This document shows, one piece after another, positions 13,201 to 24,469 of a stretch of DNA of 64,000 nucleotides. The DNA is taken from positions 19,108,781 through 19,172,780 of the forward strand of contig CM075183.1 of the NCBI GenBank assembly GCA_037577475.1. The letters run 5' to 3'. Within the stretch, counting starts at the first letter, position 1. Each line of letters begins with the position of its first letter. Origin of the DNA: Chaunax sp. Z400. Taxonomy: Eukaryota; Chordata; Actinopteri; Lophiiformes; Chaunacidae. Under the pieces are notes generated by a model. The model did no database searches and had not been told where the DNA came from. It saw nothing but the letters and a program-made list of their open reading frames with translations. Both the position numbers and the translations under genes were made by a program.

Positions 13201-16200
13201 GCAGATTCTCTGAATGTACCTTGGTTAAGGGTCTATTTAAGGAGTCATTTGGTAGATTTCCCACTATGTCTGGAGATCCAAACCACAGTCCTGGACTTGC
13301 TGACCAATCAAATCCTTGGCTGTCCTCCCCCGTGCAGGTGAAGACTCTGACATCCCACCGTCTGATCGAACCCACTTTCCACCTGGAAGACAAGATCTGT
13401 AAGAAACACGAACGCCTCCTGGAGGCCTACTGCCGCACGGACCACGTCTGCATCTGCACGGCCTGTGCAGAGTCCTCGCACAAGAGCCACGACACCGTCT
13501 CCACTGATCACGAGTGGAAGAAGAAGATGGTGAGCCGGGGCCTTTCTGTTAACGATCGAATACATAGAGCACTGCTTGATGTGGGCTTTTGATCGATTGA
13601 TCATATTGGAAACATTTAGCAGCCTTTACAATGTGTGAACAGGCTCATATTCGGTATCCGGCCTCGAAAACAGCTGATGAAGGCGTCTTTGACAGTTTCA
13701 AGGACTTTCATGGTTAAAAAAAAAAAAAAAAGGGGCATCTATTGATTTCTGTAAGCCACAATCCTGATTTTCTCCTTACAGAGTAATCTGAGTAAGAAGA
13801 GGTCGGAGCTCAAGCATTTGATCAAGGAGAGAGCCAAGAAACTGGAGGAGATCAAACAATCCATCAAGGTTATCAAGGTGAGTCGGCTGAGGTTTAGCTG
13901 GGAACCAGGATATCGTGTCAACAGTGAAGCCCAGACATCACGGATGACAAAACACAGCATGTTTGAAAGTTTTGGTGTCAGGTTTCAGCTCCTCAGACTG
14001 TGAAACCAGGATGTATCGGCTTCTTTTGGGACTTCAAATGAATGAATGTGAGTGTGAATGATTGTCTTTCCATTTGTCAGCCTGTGGTGAACCATCAACC
14101 TGTCCAGGGTGTCTATCTCCGTATTGTGGGTTAATCTCTGGTCAGGACTTTGTCTACATCTTTCTCGTTCCTCTCCTGTTGCGGCCTGCAGTTTGCTTTT
14201 CTCTTGTGTACTCAGATCCACGTCTGCGGCCATCCAACCGGTGTGACCGGCATAAACCTTGGCCTTTAGTCTCACACACCTTGTTTTTAAAAGCCTCGCT
14301 GCCATAAAACTCCCCTCGAGGATAAGAGAAGTAGGTGGTACCCACTTCTGTTCGTCTAATTAAAGGATTACTTATGTAGAAGTGAGATGACGCAATGTGT
14401 CTGAGGCTTTGAATGTTTTCCGTGACAATAACAGTAATATGAGGTTGTGAAACCCTCCGGTTAAATTCAACCAGGCTATAGATAAACTGTATTACATAAC
14501 ACATGAACAATGGGATGCTGATTTTTTTTATTTTTTTTATTTTAAACCAGCTAAATTTACTTCTTGTCACCTACTTTGCGACATTTTTCTCTGCTTTCAC
14601 AAATACAGTGAGGATTCAATTACCAGCGGGTTTCGATGTTCTATAAACACTTGACTGCGTGTGTGCGTGTTGTTGACTGTGGGTAAACAGAAGCGATGAT
14701 GCGTCACTGTGTATTTTTGTGCGATCCTTGTGACTTCAAGGAGTCAGTAGAATACGAAAGCACTTTATGCAGTAGATGTAAATACATTTACACAGAGTGA
14801 GTAAAGCTTAATATTAGTCAATAAATGAAAAACAAAAACATCTTACACCACTTTAATTACAGTATAATTTAGTTGATGTGCTGACAAATATAGCCGGAGA
14901 ATAGAGAGTAATGTTGACAGGGATTATATGGTGTATGTAGTTTCTCATGCAGATGCAGGAAGACGTAACCTGTTAGTCCAGTTGTGCAAGAAACTAAAGA
15001 AACAATGGATGGAAAAAAAAGCTGTGAGCACGGAAACAGCAGCATCACATTTAATTAGGTCAGACTGTAATTTATTTTAGGTCTAAGTCTGTCGGTCACA
15101 TGTGTACAGAGAAGTAGACTGTGAGACACATAGAGGAGCAAAAGCAGACTTTAAAACGAGGCAAGACAACAAAACAATAAGACAAAATGTAAAGGACACA
15201 TGGTTATATAAATGGAACATATAAATAGTATTTAAAAAGAGCAAATTAATATAGAAGATAAAAATAAAAGTTCTATGAAAAAAGAAACAGACTGATTAAA
15301 GAGCAGAATAGAAAAAACATGTTGATGGAAGACATCCCTCTCCTGTCATCTTAAATAGATGGAACCAACAAATAGTGACTTTAAAATAAGACGTGAACTA
15401 CAAGATAAGATAAAATAAGTGTCTCATGGACAGCAGAGAGTAGTTTGGTCAATTATGGGATGTGTGATTTTAAAAAGAATGGTACATCAACTTTTAGTCT
15501 CTTTTATGCATTTATTTACATATTATGCTCCAAATGACTACATTTCCCATAATGCAACTACTAGTCTTTATCCTTAGACCCTCTCTGTCTGGTAAATACC
15601 ACAGTTTTTTAAACTCCACGCCTCAAGCTTATGATGCAGGCTTTCTATTATTCTATTACATATATCCTCAAACTGGTGAACCCCCCTGATGACATCACTA
15701 TGACATCATGAGGCAGCAAAAGACATTATGCAACTAATATAATGTAGTGTACTACGCTTAACCTGATTTGTATGTGTACATTTAGAGTTCTCAATCCGGT
15801 TGTTATGTAACCACACAGATAGTGGATTTAACTGGACTGGATCTCAAACTGTTTTTTTACATCCCCTCTTTTGCAGGCCAGCGCTCAGAGGGAGTTGGAG
15901 GAGAGCTGGCAGGTGTACGCGGAGCTGCAGCGCATGGTGGAGCAGAGTCAGGCGGAGCTGGTGGAGGTGATCGCCTCGAAGCAGCGCGATGCTGAGCGTC
16001 ACGCTCAGGAACTGGCCCGAGGTTTGGAGAACGAGCTCAGCCAGCTGAGGAGGAGGAGCAACGAGCTGGAGGCACAAGCACAGACGCAGGACAGGGTGGT
16101 CTTCCTGCAGGTAGCATAACATTTGGTGCACTTCGTCCTATTCTTTTAGTGCAATCAATGATCCATATTTTTCTGTAAAAAGGCATGGTGGTTTGGCTTC

Positions 16201-17708
16201 ATTAGTCATGTAACTTACACTTTAGGGCTCAGGATTGGAGCTACAGCTAAAAGGCAGGAAGGCAAAGCTTCTTGCCTTAACAGACTAATACTGCAAGCTG
16301 GAACAAAATATATATATTATTTAAAACACCTCCTTTTCATCTGAAAAACAAGCCAAACAGCCCATTATCTGATGGACCTCCATGGTTGCACCAGCTGTAG
16401 CTGCTGCACAACATCAAAAAGCTCTATGAGCAGAGGCAGCTGTTATGGAAAATTCCCCCTTGTGCGTTTCTCCTGGATTCTTTATGCAGATAAATGCTGA
16501 TTTTCTCTGAGTCAGGATGTCTTTGAAGGTAGCCCTGCAGAGTTTCTCTAGACTGTATGAGGGGGGAGCAAAAGGATGAGAGTATAGGCACACAGATGCA
16601 TTTACAGACTTCTTTATTTATCTGGGTAATATCCTGCACTGACTGCTCTTAGTCTGCATCACTACAGATAAATCCACACTCTCAAACCCCATAAAGCTGC
16701 AAAGCTTTTTTTTTCTGCCCTGCAGCATCGTCTCTCATCTTGCGCGACCTTACTCTTCCATTTCCTTGCAGCACCTGGCGACGCTGCCGCCTCCACCCGA
16801 GCCCACCGACTGGTCAGCAGTCAGCATCAACACTGACCTCTACCTGGGAACCATCCGCTCCTCTGTCAGCGGCCTCATCGACAAGTTCCAGGAGGAGCAC
16901 AAACGGCTGTATGGGAAAGGTGAGGGCGGCCAGACGAAGGTTGTTTCTCGCTCTGCTATGAAAATATACACTGATTCACTGTGGCAGGAAATACATGAAC
17001 AAGAATGTATCTTTAATTTACTGACAACGTACGAGTTTCCATCATAAAGTCATGCATATACTATGAAAACATGGCAATATGTCAAAAGACAGCATACGAC
17101 CCACAGGGCTGGTCATAATAAGAGAAATAGAATCGTTTTATATGAGTAGTTTTATTTTGAAGGGCCACTCTACTGGATCAGGTTGCAGCATGTTCCCTGT
17201 TCAACAAATTGTCACACAATTAATTATACATTAATGTAAATTTCTAGAACACATGATAAATAAAATAAATAAATGAATTCATTATTTGGAAATGAGATAA
17301 GCTAGCAGGTACTTTCAAAATAAGAGTAAGTGAACAATTTAAGCTTCTTTGCTCTGGGTGTCCGTGTGGATCAGAGTTACTCTTACAGTAAAATCCACCC
17401 TTCCTTGTCCAATATCAACTGCACTTCATGTGCAACATCCATAACAGGGATAAGTAGGTCACTCTATGTGAGCTTTGAAATACTGAAGTGACTCATCATT
17501 GCACCAACCGCTGCCCCCACCCGTCACCACGCTCGCGTTTACACATGCAGGATGGTGGGACAGATGGTGTTGATGCCACAACCAGAGCTGACTGACAGCA
17601 GCACATGTCTTCAGAGTTTACAGCTCAGGATTAGACCTTCATGTTTACCACCCACACCTGCCATCTGCTTTGACTTTGACTCCTGAGCTGAAAGACTTGC
17701 TGACTTCA

Positions 17709-17746
<38 letters not shown>

Positions 17747-18599
17747 AGAGCTCCGGAAGGTACAGAACTACTCAAGTGAGTAAGGCTTTAAATGTTCATC
17801 TTGGTGATAAGCCGGTTTCCATTTATTTGTGCCAGGGAGTCATGGCTCTTCTTATGGGAGAATGATGCTGCTTAAAATGACGCTCAGTTCTCCAAACTGT
17901 CCACAAGGTGGCGCCAAATATTCGAAGCACACACAAACTATCAGTCCAGGCACTGGGGGCGGGGGGGGGGGGGGGTTGTGCATCATTTTGGATGAATTTC
18001 ATTACTGAATAATGAACTCTTTAACCTGCCTCTTCTTCTGTTCTGCCCCGTCCCGTCCAGGTGAGGTGATTTTGGACCCGGCCACAGCCCAGAGGAACCT
18101 GATCGTGTCCGATGACGGTCGCCAAGTGAGATATGAAGAACGGAAGACTTCCCACTCTGAGGGTCCAAAGCGCTTTAGCCCCGCCCTCTTCGTCCTGGGC
18201 CGAGAGGGCATCAGCTCTGGGCGACACTACTGGGAGGTGGACACGACGCGCAAGACGGCCTGGACGCTCGGCGTGGCCAGCGCCTCGGCGCGCCGCAAAG
18301 GTGAGATCCAGCTGAGTCCTGAGGGGGGATTCTGGTGCTTGTGGCTGAAGAACGGGGAGGTGAAGGCTCTGGCGTCATCTCGCCTGCCTCTGATGCTGCA
18401 GTCCCAACCCAATAAAGTGGGAATCTTCCTGGATTATGAAGCCGGACAGATTTCTTTCTATGACGTGAAGGCGCGCCTGCACCTCTACTCCTTCGCCTAT
18501 ACTTTTAATGAGAGTCTGTACCCGATCTTCAGCCCCTGTCTCATCCAGGAGGGGAAGAACTCTTCTCCTCTCATTATAACCCCTGTTAAACACACCTGA
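10248..18599 (+). CDS. TRIM family E3 ubiquitin ligase, copy 1 (RING, B-box1, B-box2, coiled coil, PRY-SPRY)
   Basis: Coding exons read by eye: 10248-10254 (putative), 11870-12333, 13338-13529, 13782-13877, 15877-16110, 16772-16919, 17749-17775 and 18061-18599. They total 1707 nt, or 568 aa. The RING spans about residues 19-61 (C-S-I-C, P-C-G-H-S-F-C-K-A-C, C-P-M-C). B-box1 starts at about 126. B-box2 lies near 174-206 with the full C-x2-H-x7-C-x7-C-x2-C ligand spacing. The coiled coil covers 222-331, encoded by the 96-nt and 234-nt exons typical of the family. The PRY-SPRY (about 390-568) shows L-D-P, S-G-R-H-Y-W-E-V and V-G-I-F-L-D-Y motifs. Such proteins are cytoplasmic ubiquitin ligases, and many fish members act in antiviral or inflammatory signalling. 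The RING and SPRY resemble the fish bloodthirsty/TRIM25-like expansion, but no orthologue is assigned. It is intact, and TRIM copies 2 and 3 follow on the same strand. Confidence 0.88.
11536..11570. repeat. Perfect 16-bp inverted repeat with 3-bp loop
   Basis: The left arm is CTTTAAAGAGACACAT (11536-11551), the spacer is GTG, and the right arm ATGTGTCTCTTTAAAG (11555-11570) is its exact reverse complement. It lies in TRIM copy 1 intron 1, 300 bp before the RING exon. It could be a hairpin in the pre-mRNA or a remnant of a small palindromic element. Confidence 0.9.
11870..12333 (+). CDS. TRIM copy 1 RING/B-box1 exon
   Basis: The acceptor is ttgcag ending at 11869 and the donor is AAG/gttcgt at 12334. 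The exon is visibly GC-richer than its introns. All eight RING Cys/His ligands are present, followed by a Ser/Gly-rich linker and the first B-box, with C-D-A-C and K-S-C-V-S-C pairs. Exon length is 464 nt, entering in phase 1 and leaving in phase 0. Confidence 0.88.
14038..14125. repeat. Fragment of a dispersed fish repeat
   Basis: The words 'gtgagtgtgaatgattgtct', 'cagcctgtggtgaac' and 'cctgtccagggtgt' occur in the order seen in the longer copy at 55831-56115 and in typical teleost repeat consensus. It lies in TRIM copy 1, between the 96-nt and 234-nt coiled-coil exons. Confidence 0.55.
17709..17746 (+). repeat. (CT)n microsatellite forming the polypyrimidine tract of TRIM copy 1 exon 6
   Basis: About 38 nt of CT repeat runs directly into the AG acceptor at 17747-17748 of the 27-nt exon 17749-17775. 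The repeat itself is therefore the polypyrimidine tract. Length variation here could alter inclusion of the short exon. Confidence 0.8.
17955..17976. repeat. Poly(G) run in TRIM copy 1 last intron
   Basis: A run of about 20 G with one C interruption lies roughly 85 nt before the PRY-SPRY exon. It could form a G-quadruplex in DNA or pre-mRNA. Confidence 0.8.
18061..18599 (+). CDS. TRIM copy 1 terminal PRY-SPRY (B30.2) exon
   Basis: The acceptor cgtccag ends at 18060 and the stop TGA is at 18597-18599. The whole B30.2 fold is in one exon, as usual in this family. PRY begins at S-E-V-I-L-D-P. SPRY carries S-G-R-H-Y-W-E-V, T-L-G-V-A and V-G-I-F-L-D-Y-E-A-G. This domain normally recognises the target, so its variable loops are where paralogues diverge. 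Confidence 0.9.
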
Positions 18600-18894
18600 G
18601 AATGAATCAAGAGCCTGCTGAGTCAGCATAAACTTAAACTCTTATAATACCTATAACAGAACTTAATGTTTGCTAGCAATTAAATGGAAGCAGGCATTGA
18701 GCGATCAGTGTGTTGTTGGGACAAAGGAAACCAAAAAATTTGGTATTCACTGACTACATATTGCATACAAATGTACTTACCGTTTATAATTGTATACTCC
18801 TTTGTATATAAAGTATATAAAGACAGATATTTTGGTGTAAAACATGATAAGGATTATAGAGGCCATAATTGACTTGTGATTCTTACTTTTTGTA

Positions 18895-18960
18895 GCCCTG
18901 GTTCAGTTGAACATGTGAAGGAGATAGCTGAGTTCGAGTCCTGCTGTACTTCTGGGGTTT
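18895..18960 (+). repeat. tRNA-like (SINE head) segment, weak
   Basis: 'TGGTTCAGTTG' resembles a Pol III A box. 'GTTCGAGTCC', about 30 nt later, resembles a B box (GGTTCRANNCC). No closed acceptor stem was traced, so this is more likely a SINE head than a tRNA gene. It lies about 300 nt after the TRIM copy 1 stop. Confidence 0.3.
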
Positions 18961-19186
18961 TTTCCTTACAGACTAAGTCTCTGTTTAACTCAACGATAAG
19001 GTTTTGGAGAGTTTAGATCATAGCATTGAAGCTAAATACATGTCTAGAGGCGTAGACGTCTCGTGGAGGACAAATGAGACATGATTGCACGTGCTGTCGT
19101 CGTTTGTTTCAAGGGTCATGAAACGATGGTCCACATTATTTTTATATCAAATGTTTCGCTTTTGTACCTTCTTTCTGAACACATTC

Positions 19187-19192
19187 AATAAA
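19187..19192 (+). terminator. Candidate poly(A) signal for TRIM copy 1
   Basis: AATAAA lies about 590 nt after the stop codon. It is the first plain hexamer noticed downstream in the right orientation. The actual cleavage site is unknown. Confidence 0.35.
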
Positions 19193-19199
19193 GATCATG

Positions 19200-19900
19200 C
19201 TACAAATGGATATAACATTTTAAATGATACTTTTTTGTCGACTCGTGAATCGATTTTTCTTTTTCTCAATCAGCTGCCCCGTGGGTGGAGTCTGCTACTT
19301 ACCACTCCAAAAACACCAGATGAATAAATCAGTTTAATATTTTAAATATGCACTTAAGTGAAAATAATAAATCGATAGACAGAAAATAAAATAAGATTAA
19401 TTAAGTAAATTTGAACTAGAGAGTGTAAGTGAGGGGATTTATTTCATGAATTATGACTTGTTTGAGAACCCCCTCCTATATTATAGCCCAAAGTTAGAGA
19501 TTTTGCCCCACCTGCAGGAGGAGGATAGAATTACAGGAACACCTAATATTGGTATATTGAAATAGGAATGAAAAGTAGTAAAGCTCAGTGTTATTTAAAT
19601 TTCAAATCATACAAATCACAAAATTTGCCTTAAACAAGCTATAATAAAATTGTACAAATCAATATCGACTCCGACTGAGAAGAAGACAATAAATTGAATT
19701 AGCTTTAGCTAAACTTAAATTCCCTGTATTGTCATCAGGCTGCTGTACTGGAGCATGTCTGTGTTTTGTGGTTCCTCCTCCTCTGCTGGATTCTGGTTAA
19801 AGTCGTTCCTCCTGAAGCCCCCGAGGGCCATGAGGGGAGTGTAAATTTGTATCTGGGGTAAAAAGAGAGGGATGGAGGGAGGGGGGTGTGTATTTTGGGT
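19200..19900. other. Intergenic between TRIM copies 1 and 2
   Basis: AT-rich DNA without recognisable exons. A G-rich stretch lies at 19865-19925 just before the putative upstream exon of TRIM copy 2. Confidence 0.5.
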
Positions 19901-19939
19901 CTAAGGTGTGTGTGTGTGGGGGGAGTTCGAGGTGACGGT

Positions 19940-19997
19940 GCTTACAGCCTGTCTCATGTGTCAGTGCACAGCGGAGCCTTGAGGCAGCTGCTCTCTG
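19940..19997 (+). promoter_or_regulatory. Putative 5' UTR exon of TRIM copy 2
   Basis: The segment ends GCTGCTCTCTG followed by a strong GTGAGT donor at 19998. A matching acceptor (ccgtgtag) ends at 21260, four bases before the ATG of TRIM copy 2. This is inference from splice signals only, and the 5' end is arbitrary. Confidence 0.35.
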
Positions 19998-19999
19998 GT

Positions 20000-21236
20000 G
20001 AGTGTCCCTATATCTCTGCTTTTTCTGTCACTCCTCTTCCTCTCAACCATTTTCATTTCTGTACAGTCACATCTGCACCTCTGCACCAGTCGGCCTCTTT
20101 GGGGAGTGTTGTTTTGTATTTTAGATAGTTATTACTGTGTGGCTGTTTAAGAGCTGTGAACCTGAGACCCTTGTACTTCTTTCTGCTGCTGCAATCTGTT
20201 CAGTATAGAATCAAATAAAAATTCAAGAAAAGACTTCAAAAGCAACAAGGTTTTTTGTTTTTTTTAGATGTTTCCATTTCAAAATAACCCAGATTATGTT
20301 TTAGAGAAGATCATTGGCTTGGCTAGAGATGTTAATCTTGTCTGCTATGAATATCTAGGCCTCAAGCCGAGAGATGCCTGTGTTAAAAGTCACTTTACCT
20401 CCACCATAGAAACTACCACTGTACAAGCTAATTAAACAAACGTGATATACTTGCTTGAATTTCAACTAAAGGTGCAAATCCCTTGTTTAAAAAGTGGAAA
20501 GTCAGGGTCTGGAAGCACACAAAATAATTGATAGTAGCCAATATTACCAGCAGATATTAGCTTATCATCAATGTTTCAATAGTAGGACATATGTCAGCTG
20601 AAAAGGATGAAGAATTAATGCCAAAAATGTTTGTTTATTTTTCACCTGTAAAATTTCCCACTAGCACATAGTTTGGTCTAAATTTATCAATAATGTTTGC
20701 CTCTTTTATATATTTATATTAAAGTCGAATATCTTTTATTTATTATCAAATCTATACATAATAAATAAAATACTAAGATATTAGACTAACAGACAGGGTG
20801 AGGGCACAAACCAGAACTGAAAACAGAAAACTAAAACCGAAACAGGGGAAAATAAATGTCAAAACAGACGACAGGAAGTGTGAAGCAAAAAACACAACAT
20901 GGAGAACATCAATACCAGAAAACACAACCTTGAAAATAAGAAGAACCAACAAGGATCAGATCCACATATTCTGCTTATATGTTGCCCCCCATTTGTTTGG
21001 AGCAGCCTTCAAATTCTGGTCATATTTTTCATATTATCCCAATAACCTTAAAAGCTTAAATTGACACAATCAAATCTTTGGCTTGAGTTCGTAACAATAA
21101 ATGAGTCCCGTCATGCTTTGCTTAGTAGACATGCATGAAGATATCCCAAATAAAGTCCCAACCATCTAACCCTAGCGACCTCAATATCACAGCAGGTTTG
21201 ATGCCCCCGCTCTGAGCCTGGTTTCTTGCGCTGAGT
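20000..21236. other. Putative 5' intron or upstream region of TRIM copy 2
   Basis: AT-rich with no coding signal, including an A-rich stretch near 20790-20950. Confidence 0.45.
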
Positions 21237-21263
21237 ATGACCCTGCCTCTCCGCCGTGTAGGA

Positions 21264-24142
21264 ATGGCCGCCACTGGCAACCTTTCTGAAGAGCAGGTGC
21301 ATTGCTCCATCTGCCTCGACGTCTTCACGAACCCCGTGTCTATCCCCTGCGGACACAACTTCTGCCAGAGCTGCATTGTGGGATACTGGAAAACCAGCCC
21401 TTTGTACCAGTGTCCTATGTGTAAGAAGTCTTTTTACAAAAGGCCTGATATTAGCATTAACACCGTCCTCAGGGAAATTGCAGAGCAGTTCAAGGAAATC
21501 AAGGTTAGGAGTGTTGAAGGTAAAGTGAACGAGGAAGAGAAGGACGAGGCAGAAAAGAGGTGCACGATGGAAAGAAGGAAAAGGGAGGATGAGGAGAGGC
21601 TTTTGGAGAATTATCAGGAGCAGCAGCTTCTGGAGGAGGTGAAGAAGACGGAAGAGGAGGACAGCAGAAAGAAAGAGAAGAAGCCACTACAAGAGGAGTT
21701 ACCTCCACTGATCCCCCCTGTGTCAGCACCCAAAACCTCTCCTCCACCATCACCCCAAGCCGCGGCGGAGGAGCCCCAAACATCACCCCCACCCTCGCCT
21801 CAAATCCCCGCTGCTCCTCCAGCTCCTCAAACCTCACCTTCAACTCCCTCCTCTTCCCTCGTATCGCCTTCCTGGGAGGAGGTCCTCTGTGATGTTTGCC
21901 TAGGGCAGGGCACACCAAAAGCAGTCAAATCCTGCCTCGTGTGCCTCACCTCCTACTGCGAGGAGCACCTGAAATCTCATTCCGCCAGGTTCACCAAGCA
22001 CAAGCTGATGGAGCCTGTGGCAAACATGGAGGACAGGATGTGTCCGAAGCACGAAAGACTCCTGGAGCTTTTCTGCAAGAAGGATCAGACCTGTGTTTGT
22101 GTTCTCTGTACTGAGACGGACCACAGGGCGCACTACACCGTCCCCGTGGAGAGAGAGTGGATAGAGAAAAAGGTGAGACGGACCTGGATTTAGATCAAAA
22201 ATTCCAATTCAGTTAGTTCTCATCTAATCTCAAATAAATGATCTTTACACAGATCAGTGTTTTTACATAATTACACATCTGTCATGGTGAAAATCATTTC
22301 CTGGTTTTGTTTCGTCATATCAACGAGCTCCATGGCAAATCTCTAAAACCAGGAAAGCAGAGATCTAGTTATCATATATACGCCTGTCATCAGCCTTGTT
22401 TGTGTGAAATCATGTGCAGGCCCAGCTGAAGAGGACAGAAACAGACGTCCAGCAGATGATCCAGGACAGAGTGAAAAAGGTGGAGGAGCTTAAACACTCA
22501 GTTGAACTGAACAAAGTGAGTCCTCCATATTAAACATACATCACATCGGTAAAAACATTCATACAGACACTCCTATCGTTTTGTCTGTGCTTTCAGGCCA
22601 GCGCTCAGAAGGAGATAGAGGACAGCATGCAGGTGTTCTCGGAGCTGGTGCGCTCCATCCAGAGGACTCAGGCCGAGCTGGTTCTGTCCATAGAGGAGAA
22701 GCAGAGGCAGGCGGAGAGGTGGGCTGAAGGCTTCATCGCTGAGCTGGAGCAGGAGATCGCTGAGCTGCAGAGGAGGAAAACGGACTTGGAGAGCGTGGCG
22801 CGGACCGACCACATTCACTTCTTAAAGGTGAGCGCGCAAAAAAATATGCACCAATCAAAGTCCGGTCCATCCCTGAGTGACATGTTTGACATCTTCTTCC
22901 TGGGAATAACATTTCTATGAATGCATCTCAATTAAGAATCCAGTTTTCATACAGTCTGTTTTTGTATTTATGGAAAATGAATTGTTCCATTGGCCCTTTT
23001 CCCACCACCTTACTATATTTGTGCTGCAGCAGTCGTGCCTGTTTTGAAGTGTAATGTAATCTAAATGCACATAATTCACAATACACTGTAGACTGGTGGC
23101 TGCCAATCAAACTTGCTTATTTATAAAGTAGATAAATATCCTGAACATCATTAAAATAGTGAATTGACATTCTTTCATCTTCCCCATCATCTTTCTGAGT
23201 CGTTTCTTGTGTTCTATCTCTCCGTAGAACTTCCCAGCTCTTAACACTCCTCCTACTGTCAAAGACTGGTCTGAGACCAGCGTTCCCACTGATCCGTGCG
23301 TAGGCATGATCAGGAGATCCGTGTCCAAACTGGAGGCAACATTAAATGAACTGATTGAAAAACTGTCTGAAAGTGGTAGGAGTTTCTGTTCACTCTTGAT
23401 TTTTAATTGAGAGCATCACCAGAATAAACTGAGCGAGTATTTCTCAAGTGAATTATGTCTTTTATTTTTCCCAGAGATTAAAAAGATTCAGAAATATGCA
23501 GGTAAATTTGGTTTGGATTAAGTTATATTGAATCATCTCAAGACTCTTCAACCAAACCAATCCTTTGTTTTGTGTGTTATTTCTGCAGTGGAAGTCACTC
23601 TGGACCCTGACTCAGCCAACCCTTGGTTGCAGCTTTCTCAGGACAGACATCAGGTGAGACACCTGGGTGCATGGCAGGACCTCCCAGACCACCCTGAGCG
23701 CTTTGACACAGTGGTCATCGTCCTGGGTCGGGAGGGCTTCACCTCAGGGAGACATTACTGGGAGGTCCAGGTGGGGGACAAAGATGACTGGTACCTAGGC
23801 GTGGCCAGGTCTTCTGTCAACAGAAAGGGCAGGATCTCTGTAAGCACTACCCAGGGCTACTGGGCTCTGGCCATGAAGAAAGGCCAGGGGTATCGGGTGT
23901 CAACATCCCCGCCAACACTGCTCCGCCTCAACCCCACACCAAAGCGAGTGGGTGTGTACGTGGACTACGAGGAGGGGCAAGTGTCTTTTTATGACGTGAG
24001 GGCTCGAACCCATATTTATACTTTCAAAGACACGTTCACGGAGAAGATCTTGCCCTGTTTCTACCTGTACTGCTGCGACAAAGCCTCTGATACCATTGTG
24101 ATTTGCCCCGTGAACGAGAAAAGTCTGATCAGGCAAAGCTAA
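21264..24142 (+). CDS. TRIM family E3 ubiquitin ligase, copy 2 (extended linker form)
   Basis: Exons: 21264-22172, 22420-22515 (96 nt), 22597-22827, 23228-23375, 23475-23501 and 23589-24142. They total 1965 nt, or 654 aa, with phases closing exactly. The start is set at ATG 21264 (G at -3 and +4), beside a possible acceptor; an in-frame ATG at 21237 would add nine residues. The RING is at about 14-53. A Lys/Glu-rich linker lies at about 84-145 and a Pro/Ser-rich linker at about 146-204. B-box1 is at 209-240 and B-box2 at 260-290 with full ligand spacing. The coiled coil is at 304-412 and PRY-SPRY at 471-654. RING and both B-boxes sit in one exon, whereas copy 1 has an intron between the B-boxes. 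The coiled-coil exon starts A-S-A-Q-K-E, nearly as in copy 1, which shows tandem duplication. It is most like fish bloodthirsty/TRIM25-like proteins and is probably a cytoplasmic ubiquitin ligase of innate immunity. Confidence 0.9.
21750..21860 (+). repeat. Proline-rich duplicated segment in the TRIM copy 2 linker
   Basis: The motif T-S-P-P-P-S-P-Q occurs twice, at residues 158-165 and 173-180. It is followed by further P/A/S-rich units to about residue 200. Such segments are usually disordered and can bind SH3 or WW domains or be phosphorylated at SP sites. That role is inference. Confidence 0.7.
23589..24142 (+). CDS. TRIM copy 2 terminal PRY-SPRY exon
   Basis: The acceptor ttctgcag ends at 23588 and the stop TAA is at 24140-24142. 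Motifs are V-T-L-D-P-D-S-A-N-P-W-L, S-G-R-H-Y-W-E-V, W-Y-L-G-V-A and V-G-V-Y-V-D-Y-E-E-G. No disabling change was seen. Confidence 0.9.
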
Positions 24143-24156
24143 TGCTACAGTTTGAC

Positions 24157-24174
24157 AATAAACATAACAATAAA
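24157..24174 (+). terminator. Poly(A) signals of TRIM copy 2
   Basis: Two AATAAA hexamers at 24157-24162 and 24169-24174 begin 15 and 27 nt after the stop codon. This implies a very short 3' UTR if used. Confidence 0.6.
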
Positions 24175-24344
24175 AAGCTTTTATGAAAGTGACTGCATTT
24201 TGTTGTAGTTGTACCTGTTTGATGAAATCCTGTATTTTATTTATATGTGTATTACTATTATCACATGTATAGTGTAGCACAACAAATATACTGTACACAC
24301 AGCTCATGATAGTTCCAGCCTTGAATGCCTAGTTTGACATTTTG

Positions 24345-24465
24345 TGATTGCAGGAGGTTAGCTTAGCTTAGCATAAATACTGGGAGCAGTGGGAACAAAG
24401 CTAGCCTGACTTTGCCCAAATGAGAAAAAACTGATGAGCACCACTAAATTTAATCAAATGCATTT
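24345..24465. repeat. Dispersed teleost repeat, 'agcttagcttagcataaa' type
   Basis: The phrases 'ttagcttagcttagcat', 'actgggagcag' and 'agctagcctgactttg' occur in the order of a repeat frequent in fish introns. It lies 200 bp beyond TRIM copy 2. Confidence 0.55.
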
Positions 24466-24469
24466 CCTA

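Noticed and set aside
18895..18960. Functional tRNA gene
   Set aside because: A- and B-box-like words are present but no cloverleaf or acceptor stem could be paired. It is kept only as a weak SINE-like feature.
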